This document shows, piece by piece, positions 7,751-14,499 of a stretch of 64,000 nucleotides of DNA. Made by a program: the position numbers and the translations under genes. The stretch's first letter is position 1. Every line of letters begins with the position of its first letter. This DNA comes from Candidatus Cryosericum hinesii (lineage in GTDB: Bacteria; Caldisericota; Caldisericia; Cryosericales; Cryosericaceae), in contig NZ_QXIW01000016.1 of assembly GCF_003570985.1 (NCBI RefSeq), positions 5,895 to 69,894 on the forward strand. The letters are read 5' to 3'. The notes under the pieces were generated by a model that was not told the DNA's origin, did no database searches, and was given only the letters and a program-made list of their open reading frames with translations.

Positions 7751-9597
7751 TAAATGGCTATGGTGGCTCTATTCTACGTGTCGACCTGACCACCAGGTCG
7801 ATCAAACAAGAGCCCGTGACGCCCGAATTGGCTCACGATTGGCTCGGAGGTCGTGCCTGGATCGCAAAGTATATGTATGAGGAACTTCCTGCGGGCGTAG
7901 ATCCGCTCAGCGCCGCAAACAAAGTGTTTGTGGCGACGGGACCTCTATCGGGTACATTGTGGCCTTCCAGTGCAAAAATCGTGTGGGGCACCAAGTCTCC
8001 ACTGACTGGAGGCTACATCGACAGCAACATGGGCGGCCTGATCATGGCGGAGCTCAAGTACGCTGGCTTGGACATGATCATCCTTGAGGGCGCTTCTGAG
8101 ACTCCGGTATACCTCTGTATCGAAGATGACAAGGTGGAGATACGTGACGCTTCCGGCTATTGGGGCAAGGGCTCCGTCGACACAGAGTATGCCCTGAAGC
8201 GCGATCTTGGGGAGGACTTCCAGATTGCGACTATTGGCCCTGCCGGCGAGAATCTGGTGAGGTTCGCATGCATTACACATGATGTGGGACGTCAGGCCGG
8301 CCGGGGAGGGATCGCGGCGGTCTTGGGCTCGAAGAAGCTCAAGGCAATCGCTGTGCGTGGAACGAAGCCAATCCCGGTCGCCGACATCGAAGGCCTTCAG
8401 AAACACACGACCTCTGTCATCGACTACATCAAGAATACGGCGTTCTTCCCGACCTTCTCCAAGTATGGCACGACGGATATCACCGACTGGTGTGACAGCG
8501 TCGGCGTCATCCCTGTCGACAACTTCCAGCATGCACAGTACCCCAAGAAGGACCGTATCAATGGCAAGTACATGCGAGAGCAGATATATGTACGCGACAA
8601 GGGCTGCTACGCGTGTCCTCTTGGCTGTTCCACCTACACCTATTCGAAGAAGTACGATGTCCACGTCGAGGGTCCCGAGTACGAAACGATCGGCCTGATG
8701 GGTTCCAACCTCAGCATGGACAGCATCGAGGAAATTGCCGTGCTGAACGCCGATGTCGACAATCTCGGCATGGACTCTATCTCTTCTGGATCGGCAGTAG
8801 CCTTTGCGATGGAACTGTATCAACGGGGAATCCTGACAAAGGAGGATTTCGGTGGCCTCGAGATGACTTGGGGAAACGTGGATGCTGTACGCGCATTCCT
8901 CAGGCTCATCGCTGCTCGACAGGGTATTGGAGCGACATTTGCGGAAGGAGCCCTTACTGCTGCACGCATCATCGGCAGGGATACTGAGAAGTATGTCGTT
9001 CACGTAAAAGGGCTCGACTATTCCGCCTACGACACACATGCTGCGCCGGCCATGATGCTGGCATTCATGACGTCGGACATTGGAGCCCAGCACACGAGAG
9101 CCTGGGCGATCGTCCAGGACATCAATATGGGCAGGGATTCGACCGAGGGCAAGGGCAAACTTGTGTACGACCTTCAGCACCTCCGCCCACTGATGGAGGT
9201 TTTTGGCGTCTGTCGCTTCCCATGGCTCGAGGTGAAGGTCGACTGGAAGAACTACGTCACGGCGTTGAACCTGGTCACAGGACAGCACTACACCACGGAG
9301 GAGCTGTTCGCCTTCAGTGAGAAGATATGGAACCTGACGCGAGCGTTCTGGACCCGCGAAGTGGATGGATTTGGGCGTGCCTACGACCAGCCACCAGCCA
9401 AGATGTATGAGGAGATGCCCGATGGACCTACAAAGGGCGCTCACGTGAATCAGGAGATGGTCGACGAGCTCCTGGACGGCTACTACGAGGCATATCACTG
9501 GGACAAGAACGGACTGCCGACCGCCGAGAGGCTGCGCGAGGTTGGCCTGGGCTCGGTCGCGGACGACTTGGTGAAACGGGGACGAATTCTGGATTGA
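7747..9597 (+). CDS. aor: Aldehyde:ferredoxin oxidoreductase (tungstopterin enzyme)
   Basis: This 616-residue protein is close to the usual family length. It oxidises aldehydes to carboxylic acids and reduces ferredoxin, using a tungsten bis-pterin cofactor and one 4Fe-4S cluster. The N-terminal domain (GGRAWIAKYMYEELP, GPLSGT, KSPLTGGYIDSNMGG, GRGGIAAVLGSKKLKAI) is typical. Cluster ligands are C287-x2-C290-x3-C294, with the fourth cysteine C489 in FGVCRFPW. It is coupled to the polyferredoxin upstream and convergent with heliorhodopsin. The likely role is peptide or sugar fermentation, detoxifying aldehydes from amino-acid breakdown. The specific subfamily cannot be fixed. Confidence 0.93.
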   Translation: MINGYGGSILRVDLTTRSIKQEPVTPELAHDWLGGRAWIAKYMYEELPAGVDPLSAANKVFVATGPLSGTLWPSSAKIVWGTKSPLTGGYIDSNMGGLIMAELKYAGLDMIILEGASETPVYLCIEDDKVEIRDASGYWGKGSVDTEYALKRDLGEDFQIATIGPAGENLVRFACITHDVGRQAGRGGIAAVLGSKKLKAIAVRGTKPIPVADIEGLQKHTTSVIDYIKNTAFFPTFSKYGTTDITDWCDSVGVIPVDNFQHAQYPKKDRINGKYMREQIYVRDKGCYACPLGCSTYTYSKKYDVHVEGPEYETIGLMGSNLSMDSIEEIAVLNADVDNLGMDSISSGSAVAFAMELYQRGILTKEDFGGLEMTWGNVDAVRAFLRLIAARQGIGATFAEGALTAARIIGRDTEKYVVHVKGLDYSAYDTHAAPAMMLAFMTSDIGAQHTRAWAIVQDINMGRDSTEGKGKLVYDLQHLRPLMEVFGVCRFPWLEVKVDWKNYVTALNLVTGQHYTTEELFAFSEKIWNLTRAFWTREVDGFGRAYDQPPAKMYEEMPDGPTKGAHVNQEMVDELLDGYYEAYHWDKNGLPTAERLREVGLGSVADDLVKRGRILD

Positions 9598-9623
9598 GCC
9601 TTCGTGTGAAGCTGGAATTGGAA

Positions 9624-9649
9624 AACGCCCAGGCATATGCCTGGGCGTT
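9624..9649. terminator. Bidirectional terminator, 26-base perfect palindrome
   Basis: A perfect inverted repeat (AACGCCCAGGCAT and its complement) lies between the convergent oxidoreductase and heliorhodopsin genes. On the minus strand it runs into four Ts, so it fits best as the heliorhodopsin terminator while also serving the plus strand. Confidence 0.8.
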
Positions 9650-9677
9650 CATCACATTGCGAGAGTGGAGTGTCGGT

Positions 9678-10481
9678 CTATTTGCGAGCCACCGCACCGA
9701 AGAAGATCTGCCAGGCAAGCGCTGACTTGGCGACGAGTGAGAGCAGGACATACACGCGTTCGCCGAAGATGTAGTCGCGCCACTTCCCAACCTTCCGGTA
9801 CTGCAGAACCATGTTGATGGCGAAGCAATTGAAGAAGACGAAGATAGTGCCAAGGATGTAGTAAACGAAGGTGGGGATTGTCCCTGTTGCGCTGGCTGCA
9901 GCACTGAAGAAATACATGCAGATGACGACCCAGGGGACCAGGCCGACGATCGAGCCGAAGATGAACGATGTCCAGTTAGTCCGCGCCGTCGTCTGGTTGT
10001 GCAGTTCCATCATGAGTCCGAACAGGTTCATGGCTGCATTGAGGAAGAAGATCATGATGGCGCTGGAAAGGTCGTACATGCCGGACAATTCGGCGATGAT
10101 GACGATCATGACGGACGAGCTCAATGCGTACTCATACCATCGGATGTAGTTGATGCCATGCCACAGGTTTGCCTTGTACCAGTCAAACACACCGGGAAGG
10201 ATGGTCACAAAGTGGGCGATCGCCGACAGCAGGAGAAACACGGCAATTGCCGGACCCAGTCGAAAGGTGCCTAGCGTTGCCGGAGTAGGGACTGGCATTC
10301 CTCCTGGCCCGCCCGCCTTGAGGTAGTCGGTCGTGATGGGTACTGTCAGTCCCTTCCCCCAGCCGAGAATGACGATGAAGATTGCCTGTCCAAGGTGCAG
10401 AAGACCCATGAGGCTGTTGTAGATGCGCAGCCGGTTGAGGTCATACGATGAATGCTGTGATTCTCGTTTGTCTCTCCCCAT
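9678..10481 (-). CDS. Heliorhodopsin
   Basis: This 267-residue, seven-helix membrane protein belongs to the heliorhodopsin family of retinal-binding photoreceptors, which sit inverted in the membrane compared with type-1 rhodopsins. The retinal lysine is K252 in SLVAKSALAW of helix 7. The counterion glutamate is E117 in the diagnostic RWYEYALSSS of helix 3. Histidines H29 and H90 match the two conserved buried histidines of the family. FVFFNCFAINMVLQY and GKWRDYIFGERVYVLLSL are also typical. The start at 10481 follows GGAGG by six bases; a longer frame upstream runs through a tRNA gene and is not real. It has its own consensus promoter and ends at a palindromic terminator, so it appears monocistronic. 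Its signalling partner is unknown. A carotenoid oxygenase at 46.6-48.0 kb could supply retinal. Confidence 0.95.
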   Translation of the reverse strand: MGRDKRESQHSSYDLNRLRIYNSLMGLLHLGQAIFIVILGWGKGLTVPITTDYLKAGGPGGMPVPTPATLGTFRLGPAIAVFLLLSAIAHFVTILPGVFDWYKANLWHGINYIRWYEYALSSSVMIVIIAELSGMYDLSSAIMIFFLNAAMNLFGLMMELHNQTTARTNWTSFIFGSIVGLVPWVVICMYFFSAAASATGTIPTFVYYILGTIFVFFNCFAINMVLQYRKVGKWRDYIFGERVYVLLSLVAKSALAWQIFFGAVARK

Positions 10482-10526
10482 TGCTTGCCTCCTAATGTTA
10501 GAAATACTAAGAATACTATTACGGTG

Positions 10527-10555
10527 ATTATAGTAAACCATGGAATTTTTGTCAA
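10527..10555 (-). promoter_or_regulatory. Consensus sigma70 promoter of heliorhodopsin
   Basis: On the minus strand TTGACA (10550-10555) and TATAAT (10527-10532) are separated by exactly 17 bases, a perfect consensus. Two tandem 9-base repeats (AGTATTCTT, AGTATTTCT; 10500-10517) lie between the -10 box and the ribosome binding site and could be an operator. Confidence 0.8.
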
Positions 10556-10585
10556 GGGGGATGTGCAGAATTGCTTTCACTGGAA

Positions 10586-10672
10586 TGGTGCCGAAGGAGG
10601 GAATTGAACCCACACGGGTGTTACCCCGGCAGATTTTGAGTCTGCTGCGTCTGCCAGTTCCGCCACTTCGGC
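10586..10672 (-). tRNA. tRNA-Leu (anticodon CAA)
   Basis: An 87-base class II tRNA with acceptor GCCGAAG/CTTCGGC, an encoded CCA, a long variable arm, and anticodon loop CTCAAAA (CAA, reads UUG). It lies on the same strand as, and just upstream of, the heliorhodopsin promoter. Confidence 0.95.
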
Positions 10673-10680
10673 ACAAATCT

Positions 10681-10708
10681 ATTATATGTGCAGGCTGAGA
10701 GCTGTCAA
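10681..10708 (-). promoter_or_regulatory. Consensus promoter of tRNA-Leu(CAA)
   Basis: On the minus strand TTGACA (10703-10708) and TATAAT (10681-10686) are 16 bases apart. Transcription would start close to the tRNA 5' end. Confidence 0.75.
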
Positions 10709-10767
10709 ACTGGTGCTCACACCGCAGCAGGCTGACATCGATTCCTATGCAGAGTGACCCAGATTCG

Positions 10768-10773
10768 TATAAT
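10768..10773 (+). promoter_or_regulatory. -10 box of the ECF sigma operon, predicting a leaderless mRNA
   Basis: TATAAT ends six bases before an ATG at 10780, so the expected +1 is the A of the start codon. There is no Shine-Dalgarno and no convincing -35 box. Confidence 0.5.
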
Positions 10774-10779
10774 GGCTGC

Positions 10780-11367
10780 ATGGATGACATGCCAAAGCTC
10801 GCACAGACTATCGATCAGGTCGTAGCGGGGCGAACCGAGCTGTACGAGGCCATCGTGCGCTACTACGAGGGGTTCGTTTTCTCGGTGGCTGTTCGTGTGA
10901 CTTTCGATCGTGATCTGGCCTATGACGTGACACAGGATACGTTCCTGAAGCTGTACGGAAGTCTCTCCAAGTTCCGGGGGCAGTCCCGGCTTTCGTCGTA
11001 CCTTTATCGCATTGCCACCAATGCCGGCATCGACGCTGCCCGCAAACGGTCCCAGTATCCTGTGAGTTCTGGCGACGCTCAAGCTGACCTGCTGACGGTC
11101 GAGGCGCCCCAGACTGCCAGCGATGGTCCAGATGTTGAAGAGGTCAAGTCCGCCCTTCACGCCGCTCTACAGAAGGTCGACCCCGTGTTCAGAGCGGCCT
11201 TTGCCCTCGTCGATCTGGATGGGCTGAGCTATGAAGATGCTGCGTTCAGGCTCGGAGTTCCCGTGGGAACCGTCAAGAGCAGAGTCTTCCGCGCCCGTGG
11301 TCAACTGCGTGAACTCCTTTCGGGAACCTTGGGACGTCGAGTGCGTCTTAGGGATGGTGACAAGTGA
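10780..11367 (+). CDS. RNA polymerase sigma factor, ECF (sigma-70 family)
   Basis: This 195-residue protein has ECF sigma region 2 (YEGFVFSVAVRVTFDRDLAYDVTQDTFLKLY, with core-binding and -10 recognition helices). It also has region 4 (LVDLDGLSYEDAAFRLGVPVGTVKSRVFRARGQLRELL), a helix-turn-helix for the -35 element. ECF factors direct RNA polymerase to stress or envelope regulons. I favour the ATG at 10780, placed exactly at the predicted +1 of a TATAAT box; an ATG at 10747 would lie upstream of that box. The stop overlaps the start of a single-pass membrane protein, the usual position for an anti-sigma factor. It is transcribed away from tRNA-Leu and heliorhodopsin. Confidence 0.88.
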   Translation: MDDMPKLAQTIDQVVAGRTELYEAIVRYYEGFVFSVAVRVTFDRDLAYDVTQDTFLKLYGSLSKFRGQSRLSSYLYRIATNAGIDAARKRSQYPVSSGDAQADLLTVEAPQTASDGPDVEEVKSALHAALQKVDPVFRAAFALVDLDGLSYEDAAFRLGVPVGTVKSRVFRARGQLRELLSGTLGRRVRLRDGDK

Positions 11368-12044
11368 TGACACATGACATGAGAACAGCTAACCAGACAA
11401 TGAGTGACAACGAGCAGCCTCTTGAGCTGTCTGCAGAGCTGCGCAGCGAGGTAGTGGCGCTGTTTGCCCCGATGGATCGCTCACTGGCAAGTTCAGTCAC
11501 GGCTGTCATTGATGTGCGCCGCTCTCGTCGTCGCTTGCTCCAGGGTCTATGGCTTGGACTCTCGCCAATCATGGCGATCGCCATCGTAGCCGTGTTATAT
11601 GTTGGTGGTGCCGTCATGCAGCTTACGTTGTTGCCTGCCACATCAAGCAGTGCACTCCTCGCGCCGAAGCCGCTGTTTGGCATTGCGAACGTTGCTCCAA
11701 AGGGACTTGTCGGCTCGGAAGACGTGCCAACTCTTGCGACTGCGTGCCAAGTGCCATCTTTTCGCGTCATGCTTAAGGGCGATGTTGCCCGAAGACAGCT
11801 CCTGGCAACGTGGCTGAGAGCCAGGCATACTGACGTTGCTCTCGAGCTCGACACTGCGGTCCCAGGGCATGAGGTCGCCCTGATGCTGCAGCCTGATGAG
11901 GTCCGAGGATTCGTGGCTCTGATGGCGCTACATGGTTTCACGGGACAGGAGCCCTCGGGTCTCAGTACAGTTGCAGGATGTTCGCTGGCATCCTGGGCGT
12001 CCAGCCTGGGCACTTCATCGTTGTCCATCTGTCTTATTCCATGA
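11367..12044 (+). CDS. Single-pass membrane protein, candidate anti-sigma factor
   Basis: This roughly 225-residue protein has a cytoplasmic-looking N-terminus of about 55 residues, then a basic stretch (DVRRSRRRLLQG). One hydrophobic segment follows (PIMAIAIVAVLYVGGAVM), then an extracytoplasmic domain of about 140 residues. I do not recognise a zinc-binding HxxxCxxC anti-sigma motif or any named domain. Position (overlapping the ECF sigma stop) and topology suggest it holds the sigma factor at the membrane; this is inference. GTG at 11364 and ATG at 11367 are both possible starts. The outer domain has two cysteines that might form a disulfide. Confidence 0.6.
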   Translation: MTHDMRTANQTMSDNEQPLELSAELRSEVVALFAPMDRSLASSVTAVIDVRRSRRRLLQGLWLGLSPIMAIAIVAVLYVGGAVMQLTLLPATSSSALLAPKPLFGIANVAPKGLVGSEDVPTLATACQVPSFRVMLKGDVARRQLLATWLRARHTDVALELDTAVPGHEVALMLQPDEVRGFVALMALHGFTGQEPSGLSTVAGCSLASWASSLGTSSLSICLIP

Positions 12045-12086
12045 ACACTTGGCGCCCACGCGCCCATTCCGGATAGGGAGGCACAT

Positions 12087-12986
12087 ATGACTCAATCTCT
12101 GCGAGTACGTCGATTTCTTGTGCTGATTCTCGTCGTCGCTGTCGCGGCCATTGCTGTGACTGGGTGTGCGAAGCGTAGTGCTGTTTCGCCGGAGCCGGGC
12201 GTGCAGACATCCAATGGAGTCCTGAAGGGCTTGCCCGCAGGGACCTCTGGTACGGAATCGTCGGCGCCGGTTCCAAAGACGACAGTCGATCAGCAAGCGG
12301 CGATAGACCGGAAGATCATCTTCAACGCCAGCCTCAGCCTTGACGTGGTCGACGCAGAAAAGGCTTTCAGCGACTGTGAGATCCTTGTTGCCAAGTACGG
12401 TGGTTTCGTGGCACAGTCGTCGCTTCAGAAATCGGACACTCAGGTGCTTGCGACTGCCGTGTTGCGTGTGCCTGCGGCCAAAGCTACTCAGCTCATGAAC
12501 GATCTTGCAGGACTTGGTACCGTTACGAGCCGCAGCAGTGGTTCGGATGATGTTACCTCACAATACATAGATATCCAGGCGCGACTCAAGGTTCTTCGGG
12601 CAGAAGAAGCGCAGCTGGTAGAGTTCCTGAAGAAAGCCACGAACATCAAGGACATGCTGGCAGTTCAGGAACAGCTGGGTTCGGTTCGCACGCAGATCGA
12701 ACAGTATGAGGGGCAACAGCGCTACATGGACAATGCCACGTCGCTGGCCACGGTTACCGCTCAGCTCGCCCAGACGACCGAGGTCTTTGTCGCACCTCGA
12801 GGTTTTGGATCAGCGTTTGTCCAGTCCCTTGCCCGGTTTGGGCACGGACTGGCTGCCTTCTGGACGTGGCTTGGTGGCTCTGCCGTCTTCCTGGTGTTCT
12901 ATGGGCTTCTCATCTGGGCACTCGCATGGATCGTCCTCAGGTTGAGGAAGCGTCACTCGCGCAAGAGCCTGCCACCACAGAACTGA
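12087..12986 (+). CDS. DUF4349-type lipoprotein with C-terminal membrane helix
   Basis: This 299-residue protein has a signal sequence ending in a lipobox (VTGC), so it should be lipid-anchored by the Lgt encoded at 31 kb. The outer domain fits DUF4349: DRKIIFNASLSLDVVDAEKAF, then LRVPAAKATQLMNDLAGLGTV, then DVTSQYIDIQARLKVLRAEEAQL, followed by a helical coiled-coil segment. A transmembrane helix near residues 265-288 and a basic tail (RLRKRHSRK) end the protein. It begins 42 bases after the candidate anti-sigma gene with a GGGAGG site, so it is the third gene of that operon and a plausible member or sensor of its regulon. Biochemical function is unknown. Confidence 0.8.
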   Translation: MTQSLRVRRFLVLILVVAVAAIAVTGCAKRSAVSPEPGVQTSNGVLKGLPAGTSGTESSAPVPKTTVDQQAAIDRKIIFNASLSLDVVDAEKAFSDCEILVAKYGGFVAQSSLQKSDTQVLATAVLRVPAAKATQLMNDLAGLGTVTSRSSGSDDVTSQYIDIQARLKVLRAEEAQLVEFLKKATNIKDMLAVQEQLGSVRTQIEQYEGQQRYMDNATSLATVTAQLAQTTEVFVAPRGFGSAFVQSLARFGHGLAAFWTWLGGSAVFLVFYGLLIWALAWIVLRLRKRHSRKSLPPQN

Positions 12987-13012
12987 CGGAAACGATAGAT
13001 CGCCCTACCACT

Positions 13013-13039
13013 AGCCGAGGCTCAGGGCCTCGGCTTTTT
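13013..13039 (+). terminator. Rho-independent terminator of the ECF sigma operon
   Basis: A 9-bp stem AGCCGAGGC / GCCTCGGCT with a five-base loop is followed by TTTTT. Confidence 0.9.
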
Positions 13040-13090
13040 GTGTGCTCTTGCCCTCACTGAGAGAAAGTCATCAGGATAAGAGCATGCATC

Positions 13091-13118
13091 TTGCGTGCAG
13101 ACTCAAGCGACCTATAGT
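13091..13118 (+). promoter_or_regulatory. Promoter of glmM, predicting a leaderless mRNA
   Basis: TTGCGT (13091-13096) and TATAGT (13113-13118) are 16 bases apart, and the ATG of glmM begins exactly seven bases after the last T. No Shine-Dalgarno is present. Confidence 0.65.
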
Positions 13119-13124
13119 TAAGAC

Positions 13125-14498
13125 ATGGCTAAAAGAAATCTATTCGGAACGGACGGTGTCCGGGGTGTCGTGAATACCCAAATCACGTCCAAGCTTGCCT
13201 TATTTCTGGGAGCGGCTGCATCGATTTACTTTGACGGACGTTTGTCGCGGCAGACAAATCGCACTATCGCAATTGCATGGGATCCACGTATCTCGTCGGA
13301 GATGCTTGCCGCGGCACTTGGTGCCGGTTTTATGGAGACAGGAGTCTCCGTGGACTACCTGGGAGTCCTGCCGACGCCTGGACTCGCGCTCATTCTGGCT
13401 CGCGAGACACGGTACATGGCGGGTGCCATGATCTCTGCGTCACACAATCCTCCGGAGTACAACGGGATCAAGTTCTTTGGTCCTGGCGGCCACAAGCTGG
13501 CAGACGCAGACGAGGAAGCGATCGAGGCGAACCTTGGCCTCGTCGAACTCGGCAATCCCTCGCGAGTGCATGGCGACGAAGTGGGCGGCGCTCGCAGAGT
13601 CGAGAATGCGCGCGAGGAATACATGGACTTCGTCAGGCAGAATAACCCAGGGCTCTCGCTCGAGGGGATCAGGATCGTGGTCGATGGCGCTCATGGGGCA
13701 ACAAGCTATACGACACCTGCGCTCCTGCGACAGCTCGGTGCGCAGGTAATCGAGATGAACACAGACCAGGATGGCAAGCTGATCAACAAGGACTGCGGAT
13801 CCACACATCCTGGCGCCGTTGGGGCGCGGGTGGTCGCCGAGAAGGCGGATCTGGGCGTTGCCCACGACGGTGATGGTGACCGGGTCATTATGGTCGACCA
13901 CACCGGGCGCCGCGTGTCCGGGGATGTCATGCTATACGTTCTTGCTCTGGGATTGGCGGAAGAGGGTCGACTCACTGGAAACACGGTCGTCGGAACAGTC
14001 CTGACCAATCTTGGTCTGGAGAAAGCACTGGAACCTCATGGAATCAGGCTCGAACGCACAAACGTTGGAGACCGTTACATTCTGGACCGTCTGAATGAGG
14101 GCGGTTTCGTGCTTGGCGGTGAGGAGTCAGGACATATTATCAACATGTACCAGAATGTGACGGGCGATGGTCTGGCAACCACCCTGGCAGTGCTGGGATA
14201 CCTTGTCAGGACTGGGCGCGTCCTGTCAGAGATTGTCGACGAGGTCGAGCTCTATCCTCAGATTGCCGAGAATGTCAGGGTGAAAGACAAGTCTATTGCT
14301 TCACACCCGGAGTTTGTGGCTGCGGTCGAAGCGGTGCGCATAGAATTGGGCAACGCTGCCAGACTCGTTGTGCGACCTTCGGGGACAGAACCCCTTGTGC
14401 GTATTTTTCTTGAGGGCAGGGACACTGAGCGCCTGATGGCGCTGGCATACCGACTAAAGTGTGTCCTGTTGTCAGCTGGTCGGCAAGGAGAGGTGTGA
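13125..14498 (+). CDS. glmM: Phosphoglucosamine mutase
   Basis: This 457-residue cytoplasmic enzyme converts glucosamine-6-phosphate to glucosamine-1-phosphate for UDP-GlcNAc and peptidoglycan synthesis. It starts with FGTDGVRGVVN. The phosphoserine is S106 in SASHNPPEYNGIKFF, the Mg2+ loop is DGDGDR, the sugar-specificity loop is GGEESGH, and the phosphate site is RPSGTEPLVR near the C-terminus. The start ATG lies at the predicted transcription start, so the mRNA should be leaderless. It is followed after one base by glmS, the preceding step of the same pathway, and the two form an operon. Confidence 0.95.
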   Translation: MAKRNLFGTDGVRGVVNTQITSKLALFLGAAASIYFDGRLSRQTNRTIAIAWDPRISSEMLAAALGAGFMETGVSVDYLGVLPTPGLALILARETRYMAGAMISASHNPPEYNGIKFFGPGGHKLADADEEAIEANLGLVELGNPSRVHGDEVGGARRVENAREEYMDFVRQNNPGLSLEGIRIVVDGAHGATSYTTPALLRQLGAQVIEMNTDQDGKLINKDCGSTHPGAVGARVVAEKADLGVAHDGDGDRVIMVDHTGRRVSGDVMLYVLALGLAEEGRLTGNTVVGTVLTNLGLEKALEPHGIRLERTNVGDRYILDRLNEGGFVLGGEESGHIINMYQNVTGDGLATTLAVLGYLVRTGRVLSEIVDEVELYPQIAENVRVKDKSIASHPEFVAAVEAVRIELGNAARLVVRPSGTEPLVRIFLEGRDTERLMALAYRLKCVLLSAGRQGEV

Positions 14499-14499
14499 C

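Noticed and set aside
7945-9636. 563-codon open frame on the minus strand
   Set aside because: It mirrors the aldehyde:ferredoxin oxidoreductase and also crosses the palindromic terminator.
10482-10790. Upstream extension of the heliorhodopsin frame
   Set aside because: It would translate through the heliorhodopsin promoter and a complete tRNA-Leu; the start at 10481 has a good ribosome site.
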